Shown here in pieces: positions 34,582 through 44,703 of a stretch of 64,000 bases of DNA. Position 1 is the first letter of the stretch; each line of letters starts with the position of its first letter. This stretch comes from Perognathus longimembris pacificus (taxonomy: Eukaryota > Chordata > Mammalia > Rodentia > Heteromyidae), in the NCBI RefSeq assembly GCF_023159225.1, contig NC_063167.1:20091360-20155359 (forward strand), in the 5' to 3' direction. The position numbers were made by a program, and so were the translations under genes. The notes beneath the pieces were generated by a model. It worked only from the letters and a program-made list of their open reading frames with translations. It was not told the origin of the DNA and did not search any database.

Positions 34582-34760
34582 ACCAAGAACAGAGCCTGTA
34601 AGTCAGGGGTGAGTAGTTTTCCTTGTCTGGTTTGGTATTTGGCAATTCTCCACACACAAGTAACCTGTTCTGAGATCTCAGAATGTTCCCCTGCTTTTTC
34701 CAGCCATTTTTGTGAAATGTTATTGTGAAAACTAGAAGTAAAGCTGGTCCAGAACTTTGA

Positions 34761-34798
34761 GGCAAACACTCTTGCCACTAGGCCATATTCCCAGCCCA
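34761..34798 (-). mobile_element. 38-nt tailless SINE-head insertion with 16-bp TSD
   Basis: On the minus strand the insert is only the first 38 nt of the IDL head (TGGGCTGGGAATATGGCCTA onward), with no Geo half and no A-tail. Perfect TGGTCCAGAACTTTGA repeats flank it at 34745-34760 and 34799-34814. Confidence 0.85.
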
Positions 34799-34882
34799 TG
34801 GTCCAGAACTTTGATTGAAGGGAAAGTGTAAATCATCTAAACTAGTAAATTATTTCTAAGTCATTTCTGTATCATTTTAGCT

Positions 34883-35030
34883 TTTTTTTTTTCTCTGCCT
34901 GTCCTGGGGCTTGAACTCAGAGCCTGGATGCTGTCCCTGAGCTTTTTTACTCGACTGGCTTCGAACTGTGATCCTGATATCTCAGCCTTCTGAGTAGTTA
35001 GGGTTACAGGTGTGAGCCACTGGGGCACAT
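34883..35030 (-). mobile_element. B1-Geo SINE with internal deletion
   Basis: Minus-strand copy. The Geo half runs straight into the B1-like head after TTTTTTACTCGACTGGCTTC, so the middle of the element is missing. Confidence 0.7.
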
Positions 35031-35107
35031 TTCACTTAGCTTTTTGGAGACTATCTGAAAAAAAAGGAAGAAAAGAATAGTGGAACAGGTTTTACAGACC
35101 AGTCTGT

Positions 35108-35447
35108 GCTGGGTGCTGGTGGCTCACCCCTGTAATCCTAGTGACTCAGGAGGTTGAGATCTGAGGACTGTGGGTCAAAGCCAGCCTAGGTAAGAAAATA
35201 TGTGAGACTCTGATCTCTCATGAACCACGAGAAAATCAGAAATGGTGCTATGGCTCAAAGTGGTAGAGTACTAGCTTTGAGCCCAGGCCCTGAGTTCAAG
35301 CCCTATGACTGGAAGGAGGGGAAAAAAAGTCTCACTGGAACTTTTCTTTCACCTGAAGTGTGATCCTCAGATCTCAGCCTCCTGAATCACTAGGATTACA
35401 AGGATTAGCCTGGCTAGGTTCGATATTTTTCACCTCTCTTTAATGTA

Positions 35448-35480
<33 letters not shown>

Positions 35481-35709
35481 GTGCGTGCTGACATGGGCTT
35501 GCACTAAAGGCATACCTTAACTTTTTCTCTCAAGGCTAACACTCTACCACTAGAACCACAGCTGTACTTCTGGCTTTTTAGTGGTTAATTGGAGATAAGA
35601 ATCTCATGGACTTTCCTGCCTGAGCTAGCTTTGAACTGTTATCCTCAGATCTCAGCCTCCAGAGTAGTTAGGATTATAGGTATGAGTCACTAGTGCCCAG
35701 ATTGTCTGA

Positions 35710-35742
<33 letters not shown>

Positions 35743-35978
35743 TGTGTATGTATGGTCATGGGGCTTGAACTCTGGGCCTAGGTGCTATCCCTGAGCAATT
35801 CAGCTCAAGGCTAGCGCTCTACCTCTTGAGCCACAGCACCACTTCTGATTTTCCAGTGGTTAATGGGAGATAAGAGTCTCATGGCCTTTCCTGCCCAGGC
35901 TGGCTTTGAACCGTGATCCTCAGAGCTCAACTTCCTGAGTAGCTAGGATTATAGGTGTGAGCCACTAGCACCCCGCCT
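35108..35978. mobile_element. Cluster of B1-Geo SINEs with (TG)n tracts
   Basis: Plus copy at about 35108-35322; minus fragments at about 35330-35415, 35487-35701 and 35752-35978. (TG)n runs at 35445-35484 and 35711-35749 sit next to the 3' ends of the minus copies. Confidence 0.68.
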
Positions 35979-36310
35979 GATTTTTTTATTGTTCTTGTAC
36001 GGGTGATGTAAAGAGGGGTTACAGTTTCTAAGTCAGATAACAAGTACAGTTTTTCTTTTTTTTTTTTTTTCTGCCAGTCATGGAGCTTGAGTTCAAATAT
36101 GAGCCACCAGTGCTGGGAAGTACACTTCTTTTTGGACAATGTCACCCCTTCCTTCACTCTCCAGGTTTTCCCTCCCATCCTCAGGCACAGTTGTCGAGTT
36201 CTTTTTCAACATAACGTCTAGCCAGTCCCACTGCTGCATTTGTTCACCCTTTGTCACTCCATTTCTGTGCTCCCCTTTTACCTTCCCACAGATACATAAA
36301 TGAACAGATA
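35979..36310 (-). mobile_element. L1 3' UTR, antisense, interrupted by a SINE fragment
   Basis: GGTGATGTAAAGAGGGGTTA (35979-36057) and TTTTTGGACAATGTCACCCC onward (36115-36310) are L1 3' UTR-like. About 50 bp of SINE-like sequence lies between them. Confidence 0.55.
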
Positions 36311-36363
36311 AGACAAAAAGATAAGAAAACAAAAGCAACAAGAAAGAAAAAAAACAAAACCTT

Positions 36364-36566
36364 GGGCTGGGAATGTGGCTTAGTGGTAGAGTTGCCTAGC
36401 AATGCATGAAGCCCTGGGTTCCATTCTTCAGTACCACATAAACAGAAAAAGCTGGAAGTGGTGCTGTGGTTCAAGAGGTAGAGTGCTAGCCTTGAGCACA
36501 GAGAGGTTCAGGGGCAGAGCCCAGGCCATGAGTTTAAGCCTCAGGACTAACAAAAAAACAACAACC
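36364..36566 (+). mobile_element. IDL-Geo SINE
   Basis: Plus-strand copy with a small rearrangement in the anticodon arm (GTTGCCTAGCAATGCATG). Confidence 0.83.
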
Positions 36567-36703
36567 AAAAACCTCGTTTCTACTTCCTGTAGTTCATTTC
36601 TATAAATATTATTTTATACAATCAGAAGCACATAGGCATTGCACCTTTGTGTTCTTCCCCTAAGAGTAGCTCCCTTGTTAAAGAAAAAAGAAAAAAAGAA
36701 AAA

Positions 36704-36894
36704 GGGTTGGGGGATATGGCCTAGTGGCAAAGAGTGCTTGTCTACTATACATGAGGCCCTGGGTTCAATTCCCCAGCACCACATATACAGAAAGCGGCCA
36801 GAAGTGGCGCTGTGGCTCAAGTGCCAGAGTGGTAGCCTTGAGCAAAAAGAAGCCAGGGACAGTGCTCAGGCCCTGAGTCCAAGCCCCAGGACTG

Positions 36895-36926
<32 letters not shown>
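36704..36926 (+). mobile_element. IDL-Geo SINE with long A-tail
   Basis: Plus-strand copy ending in an uninterrupted A-run of about 29 (36898-36926), which suggests it is fairly young. Confidence 0.88.
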
Positions 36927-36928
<2 letters not shown>

Positions 36929-37391
36929 CTGTTACATGATAATGAAGATAGGATTGAGCATCAGCCTACCAAGTGTTGTGGAATCCAGGGTCCTGATGGT
37001 TCAAGATACTGTGATGGATGGGCTTTTTCTGTTGTTTACCGATGTCATGGCAACCCTGCAGAGAGGGTCACAGGTTGGGCTTCATGCACTAATCTAAGAG
37101 CTGTGGAGGGACTGCAATGACCCTTGGTCTACTGATCTCAGAGTTTCCTTTGGAGCTCTAGGTTTTCTTGTGTGTCTTCATGCAGTGAGAATACTTTCCT
37201 CTATGAGTCTAGTGGGGGTAGGGAGGGGCAGGGCTGGGTGGGTGAGAAGTCCCTCTCATATGTTTTGTGTTTTGCTACTGTACTTCCCTGTGGCTGGTCT
37301 CCATTCCTTGCCCTGTGATCTTCTAACCCAAGAGGAGACACTTGATCAGTTGTTTATAGAGAATAGTGTTTCATTGATTTTTGCTCCTCTT

Positions 37392-38692
37392 TTTTTTTTT
37401 CCTCAAATTTTTATTATCAAACTGACGTACAGAGAGGTTACAGTATCATACGTTGGGCATTGGATACATTTCTTGTACTGTTTGTTGCCTTGTCCCTCAT
37501 GCCCCCCTCCCTCCCCCCCTTTCCCTCCCCCCCCAATTGTTCAGTTCACTTACACCAGTTTTTCAAGTATTGCTTTTGTAGTTATTTCTCTCTTTTTTAC
37601 CCTGTGTCTCTCGAATTTGGTATTCCCTTTGAATTTCCTACTTCCAATACCAATAAACACGGTTTCCAATATACTCAGATAAGATTACAGAGATAGTGTA
37701 GGTACAAACATAGGAAGGTGATACAAAACATCATCAATAATAGAAACTACACATACACATAGGACGTTGAAAGTAGTTATAACTGTGATATATCACTTGT
37801 TTCCATATCATGGAGTTCATTTCACTTAGCATCATCTTATGTGTTTCTAAGGGTATAGCTATTGGGCCTTGTGATGCTCTGCTATGGCTTGCCTAAACCT
37901 GTACTAATTATTCCCAATAAGGGAGGCCATAGAGTCCATGTTTCTTTGGGTCTGGCTCACTTCACTTAGTATAACTTTTTCCAAGTCCTTCCATTTCCTT
38001 ACAAATGGAACAATGTCATTCTTTCTGATAGAGGCATAAAATTCCATTGTGTAAATGTACCACATTTTCCTGATCCATTCATCTATGGAGGGGCATCTGG
38101 GTTGGTTCCAGCTTCTCGCTATGACAAATTGTGCTGCGATGAACATTGTTGTGCTGGTGGCATTACTGTGATTTTGTTTGTGGTCTTTTGGATAGATACC
38201 CAACAGTGGGGATGCTGGGTCATAGGGGAGTTCTATATTGAGCCTTCTGAGGAATCTCCATACTGCTTGCCAGAGTGGCTGAACCAGTTTACATTCCCAC
38301 CAACAATGAAGTAGGGTTCCCTTTTGGCCACATCCCCTCCAACAATTGTTATTATTAGTTTTCTTGATATATGACATTCTTGCTGGGGTGAGATGGAATC
38401 TCAATGTTGTTTTGATTTGCATTTCCTTTATGGCCAGTGATATAGAGCATTTTTTCATATGTCTATTGGCCATTCTCATTTCCTCATCAGAGAAGTTTCT
38501 TTGTAAGTCTTTAGCCCACTTGATGAGGGGGCTGTTGGTTCTTTGCAGTTTTGTTTTGGAAGAAGGTAATTTTTTTAGTTCTGCATATATTTTAGAGATG
38601 AGGCCTTTGTCTGTTGAATGTCCGGTAAAGATTTTCTCCCAGTCTGTGGGCTTTCTGTTTATCTTGAGAGCTATGTCCTTTGCCGTGCTCCA
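37392..38692 (-). mobile_element. 5'-truncated L1 with 16-bp TSD
   Basis: On the minus strand it encodes the C-terminal part of L1 ORF2, with a ...KKCSISLAIKEMQIKTTLRF frame and a CCWRGCG/HCWWEC-type zinc-knuckle region, followed by a 3' UTR and A-tail. The frame is open for 191 codons (38479-37904). GATTTTTGCTCCTCTT at 37376-37391 and 38693-38708 is a perfect TSD. About 1.3 kb of an element that would be 6 kb or more, so it cannot move itself. Confidence 0.9.
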
Positions 38693-38829
38693 GATTTTTG
38701 CTCCTCTTATACTCTCTTTCTGCCTGATATACTATGTTCCTCAAGCCTTTCATTGCTGTTGGAAAGTTGATTGTTTCTCTTAAACTAATGCTTCTGTAGA
38801 GATAAGGGAAGTTTGGGGAGGAATTGTTT

Positions 38830-38985
38830 ATTTTATTTTTTTGCTGGTCCTGGGGCTTGAACTCAAGACCTGGGTGCTGTTTCTGAGCTTCTTTTTGCTC
38901 AAGCATAGCACTTTCCTTACTGGGCTGGCTTCAAACTGTGATCCTCAGATCTCATCCTCCTGAATAGCTAGGATTACAGGTGCCA
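38830..38985 (-). mobile_element. B1-Geo SINE with internal deletion
   Basis: Minus-strand copy again missing the middle of the element, from CTCAAGCATAGCACTTTCC to the TGGGCTGGCTTCAAAC region. Confidence 0.65.
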
Positions 38986-39249
38986 GTCTTGTTTGGTTTT
39001 TAACATGCTTTACCAAATTACAGCAACTCACATCATTACATGTGTGAATGACATGGGAACTTTGTAACTGAACAAGGACATTCAGCACCTGTTTGCCCTT
39101 CCACGTAGATAATTTTGCTACTGCCAGTTCTTCATTGGCAACTATACCTTTGGGGAGAGAGATTTTTATATTCATTATTTGACTTTTTTTGGATTTTTGT
39201 CAGAACTTATTAAAAGTCACTGGTGTTAGGATGGGGATTGTGTGCTTTG

Positions 39250-39459
39250 TTTTGTTTTTTGACCAGTCCTGGGGCTTGGAACTCAGGGCTTGAGCACTGT
39301 CCCTGGCTTCTTTTTGCTCAAGGCTAGCACTCTACCATTTGAGCCTCAGTACCACTTCTGGCTTTTTCTGTTTATGTGGTACTAAAGAATCAAACCCAGG
39401 CCTTCCCTTCATGCATGCTAGGCAAGCACTCTACCGCTAAGCCACATTCTCAGCCCAAC
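39250..39459 (-). mobile_element. IDL-Geo SINE with 14-bp TSD
   Basis: Minus-strand copy; GATTGTGTGCTTTG occurs immediately before the T-tail and again after the head. Confidence 0.9.
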
Positions 39460-39525
39460 AGATTGTGTGCTTTGATGAAGGTATACTAGTAACAAGCTTG
39501 GGAAATTTGAGAAAAGGCATCATTT

Positions 39526-39529
<4 letters not shown>

Positions 39530-39562
<33 letters not shown>

Positions 39563-40081
39563 TGGGGCTGGAACTCAGGGCCTGGACACTGTCATAAGCT
39601 TTTTTTAATCAAGGCTGGAACTCTACCACTTGAGCCACAGCTCTACTTCCAGCTTTTTGGTGGTTAATTGGAGGTAAAAGTCTCAGTCTCACAGACTTTT
39701 CCTGCCCTGGCTGGCTTCAAACTGCAATCCTCAGATCTCAGCCTCTTTAATAACTAGGCACCTGGCTTAGAGATTTATGTCTTATGACAAGAAATGCCTA
39801 TAAATTATCTGTCATGCAGATTGTGTAGGGAACAATGAAGATTTATGTATTTATTTATTTGTGCCAGTACTAGGACTTAATCTCAGATCCTCTCTTGTTT
39901 GGCTTTTCACTAAAAAATGGTGCTCTACCACTTGGGCCACACTTCAATTTCTAGCTTTTTGCTGGCAAAATTAGAGATGAGAGTCTCAGAGACTTTTCTA
40001 CCCAGGCTGGCTTTGAACGATCCTCAACTCATAGCCTCATGAGTAGCTAGGATTATGGACATGAGCCACCATCACCCAGCT
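39530..40081 (-). mobile_element. (TC)n tract and two B1-Geo SINEs
   Basis: A (TC)n run (39530-39558) leads into a minus-strand B1-Geo (to about 39769). A second minus copy is at about 39850-40081. Confidence 0.68.
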
Positions 40082-40409
40082 AGGATTTTCTCTAGAAGCA
40101 GAAAACACATGCTATCTTTTGAACATCTTTTATCCACAACCCCTGTGGAGATAACCTTCTCCCAGAAAAAACAAGCAAATAGGACTACCATGCCTTCCAA
40201 GGGGGCTACTTAGGTTCAGCTGAATGTTTAGAAACAAAGACTTATAAGCTTGGCTTCATATTACTCTTACGATCTAGAATGAAAAGCACTGCTTGGCAGC
40301 AGAGCAGAACCAGCTGTTGCTCTCCTATGAGCAAACCCAGTAGTTGTCCATGTGGTATATGGAGCTCAGGTTCATTGAGCCAGAATGGGCAAGTTCAAAT
40401 GTATCTTTC

Positions 40410-40641
40410 GTTTTTTTTTTTTTTTTTTGGTTGGTTGTGGGGCTTGAACTCAGGACCTGGGCACTGTCCCTGAGCTTTTTCCACTCAAGGCTATCACTCT
40501 ACCACATTGGGCCACAGTGCCACTTCCAGTTTTCTGGTGGTTAACTGAAGATAAGAGTGTTAGGGACTTTTTGCCCAGGCTGGCTTTGAACTGCAGATCT
40601 CATCCTCCTGAGTAGGTACGATGAGTCACAGGGACCAGGCC
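40410..40641 (-). mobile_element. B1-Geo SINE
   Basis: Minus-strand copy with an 18-T tail; GTATCTTT-like flanks on both sides suggest a TSD. Confidence 0.75.
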
Positions 40642-40825
40642 AGAAGTATCTTTTTTAGCAGCCTCATACATACAGTCACCAAGGGTTCTGTAAAAGACAT
40701 GCCTGCTCCAATCATCTCTTTACTCAAGAAAGTCTAAAGCTCTGGCTTTCCATCAGGCATTTATTTCTACTTCTCCCAGTCCAGGCAAAGTTTCCTATTT
40801 AGGGGTCATTTCTACCATATGTAAT

Positions 40826-40876
40826 GTTGCCTAGCAACCTAGTTGATGTATAGCTCTATTAGGTTGCCAGGGAAAC
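40826..40876 (+). promoter_or_regulatory. Pair of RFX-like X-box motifs
   Basis: GTTGCCTAGCAAC (40826-40838) and GTTGCCAGGGAAAC (40863-40876) both resemble RFX X-boxes. They lie 37 bp apart in a SINE-free block (40642-41160) between ZBTB8B and ZBTB8A. Confidence 0.35.
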
Positions 40877-41169
40877 AGAGCTAGAAAAGTTAACCAAAGG
40901 TCAAAAATCTCATGCAGAAGGGGAATAGGTTTTGTTAATCCTTTCCCAAACAATATTCAAAGCAATTACATAATAGATACTCCACCTAATTCTTATAAAA
41001 TATAGCCAGAAGTTTCCTATTAAAACATAGCCAACACTAACTCATTTCTTCTCTCTTAAAAAATTTATTCTTTATGCTTAGCTACTTATGATTGATACTC
41101 TGAATTTTTTTGCTAAAGGATGAATAAGAGTTGGATAAACAGTCAAAATGACAGCATAAAAATGGCCTA

Positions 41170-41255
41170 TCAGATTAGGGATATGGCTCAAGTAGTAGAC
41201 CACCTGCAGGTACAGGGCCCTGAGTATAAAACCCCAGCACCATCATACAAAAAAG
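41170..41255 (+). mobile_element. ID-like monomer
   Basis: GGGATATGGCTCAAGTAGTA and AAACCCCAGCACC form a lone tRNA-like unit with an A-rich tail. Confidence 0.6.
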
Positions 41256-41261
41256 TTTTTT

Positions 41262-41465
41262 GGTTTTTTTTTTTTTTTTTTTTTTGACCAGTCTCAGGGC
41301 CTGAGCACTGTCTCTGGCTTCTTTTTGCTCAAGGTTAGCACTCTACCACTTGGGCCACAGCACCACTTCTGGCTTTTCCTATATATGTGTTGTTGAGGAA
41401 TCGAACCCAGGGCTTCATGTATACAAGACAAGTACTCTACCACTAGGCCATATTCCCAGCCCCCC
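41262..41465 (-). mobile_element. IDL-Geo SINE
   Basis: Minus-strand copy with a long T-tail, inserted just after the ID monomer. AAAGTTTTT occurs on both sides. Confidence 0.87.
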
Positions 41466-41491
41466 CCAAAGTTTTTAAATTGTCCTGTATC

Positions 41492-41885
41492 AGCCAGGCG
41501 TTGGTGGCTCATACCTGTAATTCTAGCTACTCAAGAGGCTGACATGTGAGGATCACAGTTCAAAGCCACCCAGGGCAGGGAAGTCTGTGAGAGTCTTATC
41601 TCCAGTTAACCACCAGAAAACTGTAAGTGGTGAGCACTAGCCTTGAGCTGGAGAGCTAGGGGATAGCACCTAGGCCCAGAGGTCAAGCCCCACAACTGGG
41701 AAAAAATGTCATGTATCCAGTTAGGTGACAGTGGTTCATGTCTGTAGTCCCAGTTACTCAGGAGGCTGAGATCTAAAGACTAAGGTTTGAAGTGAGCCTG
41801 AGCAGAAAAGTAACAGAAAGACTCTCATCTCCAGTTAACCACCAAAAGGTAAAAAATGGAACTATGGACCAAGAGAAGAAAAAGA
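41492..41885 (+). mobile_element. Two B1-Geo SINEs
   Basis: The first copy (41492-41706) is flanked by TGTCCTGTATC/TGTCATGTATC. The second (about 41719-41885) is truncated in Geo. Confidence 0.72.
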
Positions 41886-42469
41886 ATAAATTAGTGGATA
41901 TAAAATTTCTTTAATCTATAATTTACCTTTCATTTTGGTTGTCTTGGCATTCCATTTTTATATAAATCTTTAAAACATATGTGCATAGTTTTGTTTTAAA
42001 AATAAATTCTGCTTAAACAACAGTTTTGAGTATTTTTCTCTTTTGAAGTCAAGAAGTTGGCTCAGTTTCAGCAATGTTATTAATATCATTTTACAATTTT
42101 TTAAATGTTGAGGCTGAGTTTATTTAAGATTAGTTGGGCTCACTGCCTGCTCTTGAGAAAAACATTTATAGCTTATAAGTTTTTTTAAAAAAAGATTCCC
42201 CATAACAATATAGAACTGCTAACTAAATACATTTTTCCATCTGTTAGAAGACTCATTAACTCATGTAGTAGAAAAAGGAATGTTGGGGCTGGGGATATGG
42301 CCTAGTGGCAAGAGTGCCTGCTTCATATACATGAGGCCCTGGGTTCAATTCTCCAGCACCACATATACAGAAAATGGCCAGAAGTGGCGCTGTGGCTCAA
42401 GTGGCAGAGTGCTAGCCTTGAGCAAAAAGAAGCCAGGGACAGTGCTCAGGCCCTGAGTCCAAGCCCCAG

Positions 42470-42777
42470 TGTTGTGCCAAGACGCAAGACCACCCCCAAG
42501 AAGACCACCGAGATTCAGACACTCCGAAATGCAAAAGCAAGGCAAGGCTTTATTTAACGAGCTGCCAACTCGGGCCTCGTCCTACCCACCGACACAGCGG
42601 AGGTTAGGAGGAAGCCCCGAGCTGTGATTACACAGGGCTTATAAAGGCAAAGAACAAGGTTACAACAATCAGCTGTGCAAGCAAGATTAGAACACAGGTA
42701 CAAATCTGATTGGCTCAGGGTTCGATTCTAAAATGGGGTTCACGTGGTGGGGCTTGACTTCAAAGTCTGGCACCTCA
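42470..42777 (-). repeat. 3' LTR
   Basis: In minus-strand order there are CCAAT (42713-42709), a TATAA-like box (42645-42639) and an AATAAA poly-A signal (42554-42549), the usual U3-R layout. It looks identical to the 5' LTR. Confidence 0.93.
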
Positions 42778-42802
42778 TTTCCCCCTTTTTCTTTTTGGTA
42801 CC
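42778..42802 (-). other. Polypurine tract of the ERV
   Basis: AAAAAGAAAAAGGGGGAAA directly abuts the 3' LTR on the minus strand, the expected primer for plus-strand DNA synthesis. Confidence 0.9.
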
Positions 42803-43130
42803 TTGGGAGCCAATCATGGCTCCATTCTGTCCATTTCAATGGCTTGCATGTCTAGGGGATGATATAGAGGTAAGGCATGGGCCAGTAGGGCCAAAAGTAG
42901 TATCCAAAAATAACTCTGGTCCCTCAGTTTTAAAGGGGGGCTGATGGGTGAAGATCATCCATCTTCTGTAATTTCTTCAGGCTGACTCAGGGGCGTTGAC
43001 CTTACCTAGCCAGGAACCTATAACCTTAGTCTACTTTACCAAGGGACTGCAGGATTCACCTCACTTTGGAGTGAGCTGCCACTAGCCAGGGTAGTAAGGA
43101 AAGAAGGCAAAAAGAAAATTATAACAATAT

Positions 43131-43328
43131 TCAGTCTAACTTTCTTTTCTTGAGGCGAAGGCGAAGTGGCTGAGTTGGGTGCTTGGAGACCTCCCATGTT
43201 CCACCACGGTAGTTGTCATCCAGGGCAAAGGGGTCAGCTGGCCTGGTGTGGAAGCAATGAACCCATGTGGCGATGCCGTCCAGGGTCCCCTCCACCGTGG
43301 TTAATCTGTTGATTGGGGGCATTGGCAA
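43131..43328 (-). pseudogene. ERV remnant: C-terminal tail of a gammaretroviral integrase frame
   Basis: A 65-codon minus-strand frame contains VEGTLDGIATWVHCFHTRPA and ends in a basic stretch. It resembles the extreme C terminus of gammaretroviral Pol. The catalytic core and everything upstream are deleted, so it has no enzymatic capacity. It is useful only as a lineage marker. Confidence 0.7.
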
Positions 43329-43715
43329 GCTGACAGGCCTTTAACAGATCTCAATAAGGACAACACAATCTCAGGTCTACAAGCTTTCTTTCCTAAACAG
43401 ATGTATCAACTTAAAATTCTTACTGCCAGTCAGGGCTTTGAGTAAATGCGGGGGGTGAGATTTTAATCTATCCTCTCATTTGACAAACTTACCCTTACTA
43501 CCCACTATCACAGATGACTGGCAAATTCCTGCCCAGTAGACAGACATGGGCACTGGAAAGGCATGCTTATGAACTATTCTTCTAGGACTTCCCGGCTTTA
43601 ACTTTTGAAAGGCCAACAGTAGTGACTCTAGGATCTGACACCATCTCTGCCATCCAAGCAGTGGCTTACTGCCTCTGGATGCTCCATCACTTTTGTCCCA
43701 GGAGGAGTGACTTTT

Positions 43716-43885
43716 GACTTGGACTCAGGGCCTGAGTGCTGTCCCTCAGCTCTCCAGCTCAAGACTAGCACCCTACCACTTTTGAGCTCCACACCACTCT
43801 GTTCCCAGCACTCTGCTGGCTGATTAGAGACAAGTCTCTCACAGGGACCTTTCTTTGCCCGGGCTGGCTTCGAACCGCAGATTCA
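43716..43885 (-). mobile_element. B1-Geo SINE captured inside the ERV
   Basis: GACTTGGACTCAGGGCCTGA to GGGCTGGCTTCGAACCGCAG is a host B1-Geo in the same sense as the ERV, within its internal region. It is diverged from the young SINEs, so it was probably acquired by an ancestor of this ERV. Confidence 0.75.
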
Positions 43886-44240
43886 GATCAATGAGTCTTA
43901 TAAGGGGCCACTTTACTCCAATTATAAGCAACAAGGTGGTCCACACAGAAGTAGTTTTTAAGCATGCTCTCTTACCTGGAACTTATTAAGGGTCAGTATT
44001 AGATCTTGACAAACTTGTAGGAATCACCTGTGCTTCTCTGTGGGCCTGCTGGAAACTGTTACAAAAAAACCTACAAAGAAGCTGGAATGGCAATTAAACA
44101 TTTTGGTAGCCATAATTCTCCTTTTCTCACTTTGCAATAATTATTTAGGACAATTTTACTTCCAAATTTCTTCCAAAAGGCTACAAAAACAAAACAATTA
44201 ATACAAAAGGAGGAAAACACACAGGCCTAAGAAAAGTTAC

Positions 44241-44505
44241 GAGTTGGAGATCTCCCAAGCTGGCCCACAACCTCCTACAAGGGTGCAGAAGGAATGGACC
44301 CGAGTTGGCCCACAACCTCCTGTAAGGGTGCAGAAGGAGTGGACCCGAGTTGGCCCACAACCTCCTGCAAGGGTGCAGAAGGAGTGGACCCGAGTTACGA
44401 GTTGGAGATCTCCCAAGTTGGCCCACAACCTCCTGCCAGGGTACAGGAGGAGTGGACCCAAGTTGGCCCACAGCCTCCTGCCAGATAAGCAGAAGGAGCA
44501 GACCC
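44241..44505 (-). repeat. 45-bp minisatellite in the ERV leader
   Basis: Five units beginning TGGCCCAC at 44261, 44306, 44351, 44419 and 44464. Spacing is 45 bp, except for one step of 68 bp that carries a second copy of the upstream ACGAGTTGGAGATCTCCCAA flank. It lies between the primer-binding site and the lost gag region. Units contain GTGGACC-like purine/pyrimidine motifs but no conserved protein. Confidence 0.9.
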
Positions 44506-44644
44506 AAGTACAAGGTGGGCGGGTTGAGTCTCGTTTAGGAGGCCCTCCTGGTCAGTTCCGGCCAAAAACCAAACTGACTCGCGCCCTACAAGCAAAAGCA
44601 AAACAGACAAATTACAGGACAAGACAAATGAACAGTGCTGTTTT

Positions 44645-44655
44645 CTTACCTTCGG
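44645..44655 (-). promoter_or_regulatory. Candidate retroviral splice donor
   Basis: CCGAAG|GTAAG on the minus strand, about 50 nt after the primer-binding site; a good match to a 5' splice site. Confidence 0.55.
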
Positions 44656-44683
44656 AGTCTGGGATCTCGGGGTCTCTGGGGCT

Positions 44684-44701
44684 ATCCCGGACGAGCCCCC
44701 A
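44684..44701 (-). other. tRNA-Pro primer-binding site
   Basis: TGGGGGCTCGTCCGGGAT on the minus strand, two bases after the 5' LTR. It is complementary to the 3' end of tRNA-Pro, the primer of many gammaretroviruses. Confidence 0.95.
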
Positions 44702-44703
44702 AA

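Noticed and set aside
37170..37682. 170-codon plus-strand frame with hydrophobic stretches
   Set aside because: Mostly antisense to the L1 3' UTR; no homology or start context of note.
44241..44505. Regular repeats looking like a CRISPR array
   Set aside because: The units are contiguous 45-bp tandem repeats without unique spacers, in mammalian DNA inside an ERV.
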